From Leptasterias polaris (Eukaryota > Echinodermata > Asteroidea > Forcipulatida > Asteriidae), in the NCBI GenBank assembly GCA_037783415.1, contig JAZGTN010000026.1, positions 2,563,001 to 2,627,000 on the forward strand: a DNA stretch of 64,000 nt. The letters are read 5' to 3'. Position 1 is the stretch's first letter. The number at the start of each line of letters is the position of its first letter. The notes below the pieces were generated by a model that had not been told where the DNA came from, made no database searches, and was given only the letters and a program-made list of their open reading frames with translations. Both the position numbers and the translations under genes were made by a program. This document shows, piece after piece, positions 19,738-32,431 of this stretch.

Positions 19738-22700
19738 TATATCACGGTCAACCCATCTTACTTATTATATAAAAGGTAAAATTATCAAAGGTTCCCAGAT
19801 GTGGAAAACCACGTCGTATATGAACATTTTAGTACAATGAAGCTAAAATCTGTTGACGGTGGTCTATTTCCCACAAAAACCACAATAATTAAAGTTTAAG
19901 AAAAGTGTCACATTATCCATGGTTTCATTTTAAATGGTTTACCTTTAAATATTAATAGCTTGTCACCACCGCCGAGCGAGTTAAACATAATTGTCTTTAA
20001 ATTTATAGTCATGTGAAAGTAAAAACAAAAACACTCAAAGGTCAATTCACAGAGAATGACTTTCAGCATATTATAACAGAGAGTGATTTTTCAATCAATG
20101 CCTGCAGGGAAGCATGCCTGAGTGCAAAAAATGTTACCACCCTTAAGTTTTATTTCCATTTTAGCTTTGCATTTGGAAAAGGGATGGCTTTGGGTTATAA
20201 TGCTGATGTTGTGGTTTTATTCTTATAATAAAATGATGACGTAAAACATTTACAGACTGACTATGCATTTATTTATTTTTATCGGCAAAGATTTCACTTA
20301 TATTTTTTAAATGTAGCACCTTCACGCTATTGGCTCAGAGTCTGCGAAAAAAACAACAACAAAAACTCAGCAAATGTCTTTGTAAAGCCAAGTGGCAGTG
20401 TTCCAATCACATCAGCATCCGCCATCCTACCGGTAACCTCGATAGAATGCTAATAACATCGATGTGATTATTGCCCTGCTATATTGGCCTTGCGAAGACA
20501 TCTCTAGCAGTATTTTCCATGTGCAAAGCAAAAGGTGTGTGCTTTAAATAGGGCCCGGTGTTATAGAGAGCCCGTGAATTTGTCTTATTTTTGGTTGTGC
20601 AAAGAGGGACCTTATATGGTAAAGGTTTGATGTGTCTTTCTGTGTAAAAATGTACGGTACTCAATTTTCTGAGTTATACTTTATTTTGTTATAGATGGAC
20701 GTAAAACGAATAAAACTTATATATCTCATTGCTATCGTGTATAAAATTAATGATAATACAAATTGAATGTTTTAATTAACAACAAGAATATTAACTTTAC
20801 TTTTCCCCAATTTTACATGTTTGTTTTACCACACTGCCTTCTTCGATGCTCAACGGGTATTACGATTAAAATGGTGTCTTTATATCACATGTCAAAGTGT
20901 CGTTTCTTTTATTTGTTTTATTGTGTATTTCGTGATATCTCATTGGTAATCAAAATACGACATGGTATTAAAAATGATAACTATATGGGCCAGGTTAGTT
21001 CTCATCCTGCCTCGTTTTCGCACATTTTATTTTGAAGTATCGAGAATAGACATTCTTAAAATAAAGTAGCTTCTACTTGGTTTGTTATTAAGAAGCGGGG
21101 TGGCGTAACAAAAAGCTGCACCTGTATTTTCATATAATGTATCATGAAAACCACACGGACTTTGAAGAGAAAGGGGTCGTTTCAGATTAAATCGTGCTCC
21201 TTGTGATTTGAGGTTTTTGTCTGGTCGAGATGGATACTTCATTCAAAGGGAACGCTGTCTTTGAACGGTTTAATAGCTCAGGACTCGCCGAATCTACCAG
21301 AGCAACCACCCCATCAAAAATATATCACACAGAAGAGCAAGGAATTAAGATAAACTGATATTTAAAATGCGATTTATTATGTGTTGATGATTGTATAAGT
21401 TGTCCCTCACAAGCTTGAGGTACTATAAAACTGCTAAATCGTATAGGGCCTACCTTGTCTTTTAAAGAACCCGCCATCGCCGAGGTCAATCTTAACGCGC
21501 ACGTGTTGCGCACGACACACAACTCTCACACAGCCAATGATAGTTTTGGCTGGTGACTTTATAATGCGAGGGGTCAGTGGTTCAGTATGGTTACATGGGG
21601 GGAAATGGTATGAAGTTAAATGATGAGCTTTCCGATTGAAACTTGTTTTCTATACAAACCTATTGTCTTAATTGTCACAACTGATGTTTGACATTCGGCC
21701 GGATAAGTTAAAACTAAATCAACAACTTTACCACACGAAAACATGATTGTGTTGGATGCACAGGTTCAGTAGGCCTACACGTAACTTATATAATTTTTAT
21801 TAAATATAGGCCCCTAATATTTTATTTAGTCATTTTATTAATTTGCTATTTATTTATTTAACTGTATTTATTTTATTTGTTGTTATTATTACCTTTCTAA
21901 CAGTAAAAGCGTTTTGTTGGTTAGGGCCGTGTCAGTTTACCTTATTTAACTCTGATCCTGAGGAATTTTGGTTGCTATAATACATGAAGTACCGGGCATT
22001 ATTATTTTCCGTACTATATCAAATCCTCTTCTCTTCCTGTAGCTTTCCATAACAAATTTATAACGTCACACTGCGGCAGCGCCTATATATGACCCCTTTT
22101 CAATGTATAGTATATGGGTTTCATAGTGACGTTTTACATAACAAAACAGTGCCCTTCAACTCGTACTAAACGGGCGTTACACACATTGATCTAGTGTCCA
22201 ACTTCATCAGTATACCATGCCAGTGTTATTAAAACGGATGCTTTTGTCGAGTCAGTTGTAACGTAGTGCATTTCAAGTGCATTCTGATGAGATAAGTGTC
22301 CCCAGAATTGATCCTTCAGGGGATTTCATGCTCATTTCATCCGCAGCTTTTTTTTTTTTTTTTCATCATCTATCATTGATCATTGTAGTAAACAACGTGG
22401 CGTCTGGACTTTCATTTAGAACACCAAAAAGGCTGAATTTAGTATTAAAAAATCCATACGGGCTATGAGCGTATCGATACTGAGGTCTGAGGGACGGACT
22501 GAATGTGTTGCTGGCGTGGTTGGTAAATACAAAGTGTGTTTGTAAGTTATCTTCATCTCCGTTTTTGCACATAATATACTCAACGTGGTTTGTGCGACGG
22601 ACTGTGCTAACTTTATGTCATGTTCAGTGTCATGCTTGGTGTGATCGCATAATAATGATCAAATTTTATTGCTTTGTGTAGGTAGGCCTACTACATCAGA

Positions 22701-22815
22701 TGTATACTCTATTGCTCCATGTGTAAACAACGCCCGGCTGTTTTAAATCACCGAGAATCCTCTATTACAAGAAGTGGAACTTTAAAAGGCTACTTGTCCA
22801 ACGTTATTTTATGTC
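19738..22815. other. Intergenic region between the PPxY membrane genes
   Basis: The first ~500 bp are the 3' UTR of the upstream gene. The rest is AT-rich, with TTTA-rich stretches (21785-21890) and a T18 run near 22348. No coding exon, tRNA or clear transposon is visible. The last few hundred bases should contain the next promoter. Confidence 0.5.
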
Positions 22816-23857
22816 ATGAGAGGAGTAGGTGGACATTCAGGGGGCTTCCCAGATGGCGACCGTAACCAACACGGAGATGCTAGCTTTTGCACCTTCGTCT
22901 GCTCGGCCAGGCCTCTCAGAAACGGGTTTTTCTGCAGTTTGCTTTGCTTTGCAGCTGGCATTGCATTAATAACTTTTGGAATAGTGACCTACATATACCT
23001 ATCGCAGACCAATCCTGGCTTAGCTTGGCAGAGGTTGATCTACATCGGTATCGGTGCGATGACGGTACTTTCTGGTGCTGTTGCGTTAGGGAGAGTCTGT
23101 TGTATGTACCGATCGTATCGACGCCATCGGGAGCAGACAGCACAAAACGTTGCCTTTCATGAGAACGTTGGCACACAACAGCCATGGATGACCGGCGGAC
23201 AGACGACACCGTACCAACCTTACGGACCAGCTGGACAACAACAGCCCCAACCTGGGTATCCATCAACAGTGGGTCTGCAATACCATGCAGGGGCATACCC
23301 TCATCAGCAAACTTATCCCCAAGCAGGGGGTGCGGTGCCACTCCAGCAGCGAACCTCACATGTGCCTGCACATTTATCAGATGGGTATGTAAATATTGGG
23401 ATAATGATTCAATGGTTCTGTAATGTTGAGACGTTGGGTTTAAAAACATATCATGGATTTTGTGATACTATTTTAGCAAAATCAAGTTATTTAAATATTT
23501 GGACAATTTCTTTGCATTTTGCGTGTTTTTTATTCGTCATGGCAGTTTACACCAAACACCTCCCCCCCACAATAGAGCCATGCAGTGTCGTCATGGTCAT
23601 GATTATAAAACGCTAAAGTTTTGTTTCGTTTGGTGTTGTTTTTTAAAGTTTTGTTTGTGTATACCACCATTTCAGTCGGTATTGCGCTTACTCTACATTA
23701 CCTAAATTACTGATACCAAGTTTAATTAAGAAATGTTTGTTTTCTGTTTTATAGGACCTCACGGACAGGGTACCCACCCACGGCCCATGCGCAAGAGTCT
23801 GGACCTTCAGCACCTCCTCCCTACGATGACGTTGTAATTGAACAAAACAAAATTTGA
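22816..23857 (+). CDS. Two-pass membrane protein with PPxY tail, copy 2
   Basis: Exons 22816-23384 and 23755-23857 join with the same GG|G glycine phase as copy 1 and give 223 aa. Hydrophobic segments lie at about 37-62 and 73-97. Before them is a short Gly/Asp/Cys-containing N-terminus without the RGG-like stretch of copy 1. The tail contains PYQPYGPAGQQQPQPGYPST and ends PPPYDDVVIEQNKI. The shared elements with copy 1 are the TM hairpin with a WQ motif between segments, the WMTG/VWTTG..PYG..Q.P..GY.(S/A)TVG stretch, SDG at the junction, and the C-terminal PPxY followed by VV and EQN. The upstream ATG at 22811 makes a two-codon uORF whose stop overlaps this start (ATGA). Function is unknown; PPxY suggests WW-domain partners. 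Confidence 0.85.
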
Positions 23858-26800
23858 CGTCATTTTTACCAGCCTCTTTTCACGTAATCTTATAGGTAAA
23901 GTGCATAGTAGAAATAGGGCAAAGAAGTTAAATCCTATACTGCAAAGATGTTGGTCAAAGTATAACCAATATCGTTTGCAGTGTGTCTTCTTGTTTTCAA
24001 TAATAACACCATAAAGTCGACAACTTTTGTTTAAAAAGCAATGTCATCAAATTTGCTCAAGTTTTAGTGACAAAAAAACACAACAAAAACGGTACGTGTT
24101 TTGTAAAGGGATTTTGTGCACTCTCATTACTACACGGCAAGAAAGCAAATGTGATTTGTGCCGACTTTGATCGTATTTTAGAAGAAGAACAAATCTATGG
24201 TGGAGGATTGTACTTGGTATATCAGCGGTTTTTTTTTATTTAAACTAATGCTTTTTGTTCCCGTTTTTACAATCATCTACTTTGTTTAAAACCTTCCATA
24301 TCGAAGTGACTGTCATAGTGGAACTCATGTATATTGTAGCTATATGATACTAGTTGTCCTAAATACCATAATTTCGTCAGACATCAGGTGAACTGACAAC
24401 AGCCATAGCCTATAGCCTTTGTCCACTTGCAAAAACTGAGTTTGCACACAATGTGCTCTTGTCTTCCGACATCATGCTTGCCCTTTTCCTGACGACGATC
24501 ATACGTCAAGTTACACAATTGTTTTCAAAACCATCTCATAATAGGACAAATTATTACATACAACTTTTAGGTTCTAATTTATTTCCTCTGTGCAAAGTTT
24601 TAGATCACCAAATAATCCTAAACGTGCCTGTATTCCCACCCAAAGATGGGATGAGAAGGATATCTCAAAGGCTTATAACATCAACTAATTTAGAGCTGCA
24701 ACATTTTGCATCTTGCATTCAAGTTTGCACGACACGGGGAGATAGAATTGCATTCAACATAACAGGGGAAAAGTTTCCATAATAAGGGAGATTTTTTAAT
24801 TTGTTCATCAGAACATGGAAAGATTAGTTTATTTTCGAGGTATATCTGTCTGCAGAATTAGGGATATTTGGCAGCTCTGCTTATTCCTAAACTTGTTCAC
24901 AAGAAGTGTAGTAATTTTGTTTCTGAGATGTTGAACATTGTCAAGCATTTTACCGTTCTTCTGCCTTGGAGATTGTTTTTGAAAGCATATGCCTACTATT
25001 AGCATTCATAGCAGATCAAAACACAAGAAAACAAACAAAATCTATTGACGGCCATACTTCTGTTGTAGTCAGGTCACTGCGTTTTGAACATAAATCTCAA
25101 ACATGAAATTGACGACTTATTAGATCGTGTGTGTTTAATTACACTAAAGGCATTACACGTAGCTTGCGGAGGAGGACAATATTGTATAATTTCTATGAGA
25201 TTTAAAGTTTTTGCCAGCCGAAGAAATTAGCATATCAATACACACTGGTTGACATTACATAACAGTTGTTCGAGACAGAGTTCACTATTCTAATTATTGT
25301 AGTGCTAAACCCGTAGGCTAGGCAGCAGTGGATGACATTATTCATAACCAAACAAACTTGTAAACAAAATTATCAGCATTATTTAAACATGCATGTTCAG
25401 CCTCAGCTATAGTTCCATTGAAAAAAAATGTGAGACTTAGTGAATACAGAAAAAGTGCATGTATGTAACTCCAATCGCGATACATAAAATCAGAATCAAA
25501 CTGTTTGTGGTTCACTGACACGACAAAATAATATTTCTTACCGTACCCTCTGATTCGGTGACGAGCTCCATTTTCGACATTTCAGCCAATCCAAAGACAA
25601 CAACCAGCACAAAATTGTTTCTTGAAGTTTGACCTGAGCTCGCCGTCAGTTCCAAACGGTGTGCTCCTCTCTAGGTTCTGCTCTGTGATCTGTGACTTTG
25701 ATGATGTTGACTGAGACCTTTTAATAATGGGGATAATACCATTGCATTGCTGATTATTGAAAGAATAAACAATAATTGTAATAAATCTAATATAAAAAAA
25801 TATAGCTTTTTTGTGTCTTACAGTCTTACCAGTTGTCACTTTTACACAATGACCACATTTGCATAAACCACCTGGTTACAAATATATTAATTCTATATAT
25901 TAATTCTATATATTTTCAGAAAACAATGAAATACTTCCAAGTTCCATGTGCGAGAAATGTGTCTGTGAGTACACACAGGACACACTTAACCAACACACAG
26001 AGCAAACCTGATGATGAACACCAGAGGTCGGACGTTGGTGTTACTGAAAACTAACTGATATAAAAACCAATGTAGCCTACTCCTCCCGAAACAAAATGTG
26101 TCATACCTTTTGCTATGTCAGATTATCCATGCACACGGTACTAACAATACATGACTAAAAGACCCAAACGAGTAGAGTAGCTTGTCATCTTCATTAAATT
26201 TCCGACCCTATCATCAAATTCCGGCACCAAGTATCGGCGAAATTGGTTCATTTCGTCCCTTACAAAACCACGTGTAAGACTGCAGGGAGGGACACGGAAC
26301 TCGACTCGGACTGAACTTACTCTGTGAAATTTTAGGTTTTCCGTGACAAGTTCGAAGAAAATTTGTCTCCTTCGTCAGCGGTAGTGAATTTAAACTACAC
26401 TGAAAATGGCGCATTTTACATTTCTTCTCGGTCGAGTAGCACTGGCAAAAATAATAGTGCGAGAGCCGTGTCACTCCTGTGCGATTGTGCCGTAAAATTA
26501 TAAATTTATTATTAAGTTAAGTTAAAATAAAAGATGGTCAGGCAATAGTCTTGTTTTTAAATTAAGTTGTTGGAAATAAGTTGCAAAGAATTTGTAAAAG
26601 TGAGTATTTTAAGAAACTTCCTGGAGGCACTACTTACCATTATGAGCGGATGAATAAGTCAAAGGAGTACGGTCAACACCCGGAAGACCTTGACATTACA
26701 CTGATCTCCTGTTTTAATCCGTACTACAGTTTCCACTTACCTTTGAGGGACAACCATGCACCTGTTGTTGATTGGTCAATTTAAGAAAATATGTTTGAGT

Positions 26801-27075
26801 TTTTTAACATATTTTTTAATGCAGAATAGATCCCCCACCTTTGAGAATTTCCACACCAGAGATGGACTTCAATTTCTATACACGTATGATTAATACAAAT
26901 GGGGATTTTAATTCGAAAACAAATTGCAGTTATTTTTGAGCTACAGTGCGCCCTCATTGTTGAGGGTTCAACGCGCTTACAAAATTCTCTTCCCGTCATG
27001 CAGTGTTTTATACCAGACCGCCATTTTCAATCCAATGCGTTTTTATAAACAGTGTAACACAAAACAGTTTTAAAA
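23858..27075. other. Intergenic region upstream of survivin
   Basis: It contains a MITE (24692-24880) and otherwise mostly unique AT-rich DNA. A possible minus-strand first exon (25542-25580) is discussed in the findings. The last 150 bp before survivin include a CCGCCATTTTC YY1-like word (27019) and CCAAT (27033), plausible core-promoter parts of a CCAAT-driven proliferation gene. Nothing else is recognised. Confidence 0.45.
24692..24880. mobile_element. MITE family 3 (CAGAGCTGCCA ends)
   Basis: It runs from TTAGAGCTGCAACATTTTGC to TTTGGCAGCTCTG, with internal TAAGGGAGATTTTTTAATTT and TTCATCAGAACATGG. A second, better-preserved copy lies at 33578-33761. Confidence 0.65.
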
Positions 27076-30000
27076 ATGAGTACGCCTAGCGAAGTTTTAA
27101 TCACCGCTGGGGATATTAATGCTAAGGAGTTGAACGATTTCCTCATGAATACTAAAGAGCAACGGCTGGCATCTTTTTCGGACTGGCCGTTTGATGAGGA
27201 CTGCAACTGTGTCCCGAGCAAGGTTTGTCATGTTTGTTTCATGTTTGTTGTTTCGTTTGTCAATGATTCAATCCAATGTGTTGTCTGGACTGACTGCCGG
27301 TCAACTCGGTCCAAAGTCAACTAACTCGGTCCCAACCCATGCCAACTCGGTCCCAAGTCAACCGGTCCCAAATCAACTCGGATTAAACGGTTAAATGAAG
27401 TAGTGGTTTTTGTCGTACATTAGTTTTTATAGGGGCCTACTATAGTACTATACTAATCATCATGGTCATGGAATTTTACTTAAAAAAATTACAAATTTAA
27501 ATACTTTATTTAAAATATTTGATTGATAAAAAATGAAATGATTGTCTTGATTGATTTGATAGGCCTACTTTTTAAATTAAACTATAATTGGACGACCAAA
27601 TATGCTCCCTATGGTTCTTGATTTATAAAAATATTTCCCAGGAACTTTTGAGTAAGATATTATTACAAAATTTCTTAAATAAAACTAATTTTGTAAATTT
27701 TGTATATAGGCCTAGGCCTATTTGTTATTAAATTAAATGTATTTTCACTGGACAGTTTTGTTTATGTTCTTTTCAACCAAACATGTTCTTTAATCATCCT
27801 GAGATGTTAAATTTAAATTTTTTTTTTTTTACTATTTATTTTTTAATGACATCATTGTTTCCCTGAATAGAATAGTTTGATACTATTTAGACCTATTTTA
27901 TATGTTTTACTGGAAAATGTATTTCTTATTTCTTGCATATTTGAACAAAACATGTCGTCGACTACACTAAATGCAATGGAAAATTTATTATCTACAATTT
28001 TGTTTCACTTTAGTTTACCTAACATGCTTTAGATATCACCAAAAACATGTCTTTTTTAAACGGTGGTTTACATACACATTACACAATAATAAATCGGCGC
28101 GATACAGCCAACTTTGCGCCACTTCTTGTCAACCACACTTTAGTCCGAGTTGACTTGGGACCGAGATGACTTGGGACCGAGATGACTTGGAACCGAGATG
28201 ACCTGAGACCGAATTGACTTTGGACTGAGTTGACCAGAAGAACCATGATCCGTCTGGACAGATAGACTGTGTAGTAGTGTTTTGTGGATTGACCGATTTG
28301 TCTTCGTCTGTAGTGCATGTAAATTGTAAGTTGTCGGCAGCTGCAATGATGATCTTTAACCCAGCCCTCTTCCCCCAGAGTAACACGGACCCTTGGACAG
28401 TTATGATTACTTCAACTTTAAACAAATATTGGATGCATTTGACTTTGTGAGTTAAGTGTATGTGTTACCTGGTTACAGAACATGAGACGTGGTGAGATCT
28501 TCGCAACATAGAAAAGCCAGATTTCTGCGAGTGACAATGTGCAAGTGATTAGCATTCAATATTTGTTTTATGGGGACATAGATCAAATAGACCGGTGTGG
28601 TGTCATTTGAAATTTTTTCACAATAAACACAAAATAAACACAGAAACTTTTCCACCCCTCACTCTGAAAATTCTAAAAACATGGCAAAATAAAGGATGAC
28701 ACATGACGTGTGTTCCACCAGTCAAATTACCAGTATCTGGGTGTGTGGTACTCCTAGAATTTACTGTACTCGTGAGGTTTGTTCCGCTATCCTTTCTACG
28801 AACGATAGCGGAATGAACCTAGTCATAGTTCTAGGAGTAGCTGTGTGGTACATTAAGAAACATGACAATAAATAATTTCTACATTTTCTTAATTGGTTTT
28901 AAATTTCATTTTAACCATCGAAGTGCAGTGCAAACATTCATTAGACTGCACTCTCCATCATGATGTTTAAACAGTTAATGAATACATTACTACAGCATCA
29001 AATGATTTTTGTTTGCTGAAAACTTCGGACTTCGTTAAAGGCTTTGCTCATTCAAAACCAATGAAGTTTCATCTCTGAAAGCTTTTAAATAATGTTGTTT
29101 GATGATCTGTTATCTCTAACCTCTATTGCTAGATGGCAGCAGCTGGTTTTTATCACAGCCCGACACCTCAAGAACCAGACTTAGTAAGATGCTTCATGTG
29201 CTGCAAGGAACTTGACGGATGGGAACCATCAGATGATCCAATGTTAGTATGAAAAATAAACTTTACTTATTTTTATGAAAGTTTTACTGGCTCCGCCAAT
29301 GATGTTACTTGCAGACATCTGGTTGTAGTTTTTATAAATGCTGTCATCTAATTAGAAAATTGTACATAAACTTATATTGATTTTTAATTTCACAAAAATG
29401 AATAGAAAGCAGGGCTTGATTTCACAAAGCACTAAGATTCATCTTAAGATGAGTTGTCAATACCACCGTCAGTGATTTGTATTGTGACATCACACTTTGC
29501 TTAGCAATTAAGATTGATACACAGTTAAAGCTCAATCTGAGCTCTTTGTGAAGTTGGCCCAACCACCCACTTCTTTGTCTATGTTATGAAGGTTTTTTTT
29601 TTTTATTACATGTAGATTATTGTAAATATTGAACTCTAACAATCAATGTTGTACAAGTCCTGTACAAAGATGCTTGGAATTTCATGTTCGAAAGGGCGAG
29701 GCCATTTTCATTTTGCAAAGGGCACTTCCATTGGAAAATCTTGAAGTCTTTTGGAAACTTTTGAATGGGCATGAAGGCCAAGACCAGGGTCCAATTTCAC
29801 AGAGCTGCTTAAGCAGAAAATGTTGCTTAACAATTGTCTGCTAAGCAGAAATGAGCAGGATACCAGTCACAAATTGTACATGTGACATGGTAGTTTGGTT
29901 GGTAACCTTATTCTGGTAAGCGACATTTTGTTGTGCTTAGCTACTTTTTGTGCTTAAGCAGCTCTATGAAATTGGACCCAGGGGCAACCCTGTAATTCCA

Positions 30001-30699
30001 GGCCTATGCAAAGCTTCTTAGCTCTTTATGGTTAGTTCCTGGTTCATGTATTCTAATTCTATCGGAGTATATAATTTTTAGGAAATGGAAAACTTTGCAA
30101 ATTGGACCCAGCAAGAGCCCTCAAAACCTTGGGTTAATTTTTCAATTAATCAACTTTTAATATCTCTTCATTCTATTCTTCCTTCTTGGGTACAGGGAGG
30201 AGCATAAATCCCACGCTCCAAAGTGTGCCTTCATTAACATCAAGAAAGACAAGGATATGACAATTGGCGAATTCTTAAAGTTAGAATCAGCCAGACAGCA
30301 GAACAGGGTTGTAAGTACATGTAGAAATATCATGGGAGGCCTAATGTTTCGCTCTGGTGACAGACAGCAAGGCAGTTTTCTTGGTAAACATGTAAAAAGC
30401 TGAACTCTATTTTGAATGGAAATGTCAACTGGGGCAGTTACAGCTTCTAACTTGCACCCTCAAACAAAGATATTTTTAAAAAGGGAGACCGCCAACATAG
30501 GGCTTTAAGTGGCTCAGTTGGTAGAGCACCGGAGGTCACAGGTTCAAATCCCACTCGAGTCAATTTTTCTTTGTTCAACCCCTCTCAACCCTGACAATGG
30601 TTGTTTTTATTGCAGAAAGGTGGGGTCGAGAGTCGAAAGAAGGAGTTCAGTTATGAAGCACAGAAGACAAGGGAGCAGATTGAGCAACTGGCTTGCTAA
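27076..30699 (+). CDS. BIRC5: Survivin (BIR-domain chromosomal passenger protein)
   Basis: Four exons, 27076-27222, 29133-29242, 30196-30310 and 30616-30699, give 151 aa (human 142). Survivin is part of the chromosomal passenger complex with Aurora B, INCENP and borealin at centromeres and the midzone. Seen: one BIR domain with zinc ligands Cys69, Cys72, His89 and Cys96 in a CxxC-x16-H-x6-C pattern, plus [14 protein letters not shown] and [11 protein letters not shown]. After it come TIGEFLKL and a charged C-terminal helix ending EQLAC. The N-terminus is about 12 residues longer than in human. The position of the human CDK1 site Thr34 is Val46 (CVPSK). Intron 1 (1.9 kb) holds a foldback and a MITE. 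The small single-BIR architecture with the long C-terminal helix excludes other IAPs. Confidence 0.95.
27299..28235. mobile_element. Foldback element with CGGTCCCAAGTCAACT repeats (BIRC5 intron 1)
   Basis: The left arm, 27299-27380, has about five units of AACTCGGTCCCAAGTC type. The right arm, 28140-28235, carries the same units as GAGATGACTTGGGACC. The outermost 22 bp (GGTCAACTCGGTCCAAAGTC...) match their inverse with one mismatch. The middle is 760 bp of AT-rich DNA without coding capacity. No clear target duplication is visible. Confidence 0.8.
28749..28839. mobile_element. 91-bp MITE with TACTCCTAGAA ends (BIRC5 intron 1)
   Basis: TACTCCTAGAATTTACTGTA and GAGGTTTGTTCCGCTATC at the left are mirrored by GATAGCGGAATGAACC and TTCTAGGAGTA at the right. 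The same ends bound the foldback at 39533-40127, and a lone right end lies at 42413-42452. This is a minimal deletion derivative of that family. Confidence 0.8.
29412..29556. mobile_element. MITE family 2 (TTTCACAAAG..CTAAGAT ends)
   Basis: It reads GATTTCACAAAGCACTAAGA at the left and GAGCTCTTTGTGAAGTTGG at the right, with the core TATTGTGACATCACACTTTG then CTTAGCAATTAAGATTGAT. Other copies are at 46026-46165 and, split, at 61645-62420. Confidence 0.7.
29787..29979. mobile_element. MITE family 1, best copy (193 bp)
   Basis: The terminal inverted repeats of about 28 bp start GGGTCCAATTTCACAGAGCT and end with the complement of GGGTCCAATTTCATAGAGCT. The subterminal words TGCTTAAGCA are also mirrored. 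It lies in BIRC5 intron 2. Confidence 0.85.
30501..30561 (+). repeat. tRNA-like element, anticodon arm deleted
   Basis: The A-box region GTGGCTCAGTTGGTAGAGC and B-box region GGTTCAAATCCC are kept, but the anticodon stem-loop of the related copies at 38990 and 55639 is missing. The flanks GGGAGACCGCCAACATAG and TTTTTCTTTGTTCAACCC match the 55.6-kb copy, so this is a dispersed element and not a functional tRNA gene. It lies in BIRC5 intron 3. Confidence 0.75.
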
Positions 30700-32431
30700 C
30701 AATGATAAACACCTTAATCATGGAAAGGCCATCCATCTTGATTTTCTGCCATTCAAATAAGTGTAACCAAACAGGCTGGAAGGAAAAATAGTCTGGTTCC
30801 TTTGTGTACATGTAATGTTAGCATCCATTTCTGTCATGGGATACAGGGAGCATGATCAAGATGGTGACAGCGTGATAAAAGTCTATCGAGATCAAAGGTC
30901 AGCATCCAAAGAATATCCAAGATATAGGGCCTATCCTGATGGAAAATTTATTTTGGCTTTTATTTTGAATGTAGTTTTTTATCTCTCACAGATTTCTGTT
31001 AAGATGTTGCTACTGTGCAAACTTGTTTATTGTTTTTACCTTTACCTCTTGTGCCATTTCCTAGAAACATAAATCAAGCAAATATGTAGTTTTTTTGTGT
31101 TAAAAATTTATTTTAATTTTTTGAATTACAATTAAGTTAATTAAATTTATTAAAATCCTCAAAATTTTTCTGTGTAAAAAGTTGTTGCTATTTTTCTGTT
31201 TTTTTCTTTTCCTGCATACTTGTTAATTTGTAAGGTTATTCAGATCACCGTCACTGTCATATACAAACTAATTCCACTGTGAGTGATGCAAGTCATTTTT
31301 AAATTCTAGGACAGTTGGCTGTTAGCAACTGCCACAACACCAAAAAGACCAGCATTTGCATTGAATTTTTGTTGTAAATACTAGAAATGTTTTGATCTTT
31401 TGTAGTATTAAAAATTACAGAGTGAAAATTTGCCTTGTTTGAAATACCTTGTCATTCTGGTCGTACCATTATTTTCAAAGTTACACAAAACAAACACATA
31501 AGACTTTCTGTTGATGTTAAATAATTAAAATGTTATTAACTGTACAGAACTGGGACGGATGTATTACTATACTAGCTGTCAAGTCAGTCAAGAGTTATAG
31601 TAATTGCACTCAAATACTGATGGCTTAAAGTACCTTTTACTCATGGAAACTACAACCCAACAAATTTAAACATTTACTCCTTTTTGTACCCATAGTCATC
31701 ACAATCATCTTGACTGTAACTAGTTTGTAGAAATAGTATCGTTTTGTTCAAATTCAACCTAACTTGAGTGATTGAGTCAATCCAAGGCTATACAAAATAC
31801 ACAAATTGTGGTGTTGCTGTCATAGAAAAAAGTTGATGCTTTAGGCAAAAGTTCAAGTTATATTATAACAGCTCAAATTCACACCTGTCTTATAAATCAA
31901 GCTTCTTAATTAAGGAAATAATAGGCTTCATCCTGCAGTAGGTGACTGGAGCTATGTACTGATTGTTACTAATAGGCACTTGAGGTCAAGAACTGAGACC
32001 AAAGGTCCCAGACAAAAGGGGCATCTTTGGTCCTTGGAAAAAAGTAGGAGCATTTTATTGAGTACAAGGGCTGACCTAAGCTGAAATGGTGTTGACTTTA
32101 ATACACTTTTTAAGGTGATTTATTCACAATTTTTCCAAAGGCAAACACATTTGAAATCAGACTAAAGTACAAAGAATATCATGCCCGACAAAAGGTTATT
32201 GAGTCTCAGACCAGCTAAAATGGGTCTCGACTCTCAAGACTGTCTCAAGAACTATAAATACACTGAAGGAACCAGTGTACTGATCTGCCAATACCAAATC
32301 GAAACGATAGTCGTACTAAATACTTGTTTCCTTAAAGATACGACTGCCTTTACTTTACATTACATATCGCAGTGACGCAGTCACAATATACACTGTGATT
32401 TTATATAATATATATAAGATCCCCGAATCAA
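30700..32431. other. Convergent 3' region of BIRC5 and CFAP184
   Basis: It holds the 3' UTRs of both genes. A minus-strand AATAAA (32124-32119) could end CFAP184. No coding exon, repeat element or RNA gene is recognised in this AT-rich stretch. Confidence 0.5.

Noticed and set aside
26581..26784. 67-codon open frame upstream of survivin
   Set aside because: It has no ATG at its start, no recognised motif and no splice context. I cannot support it as a gene.
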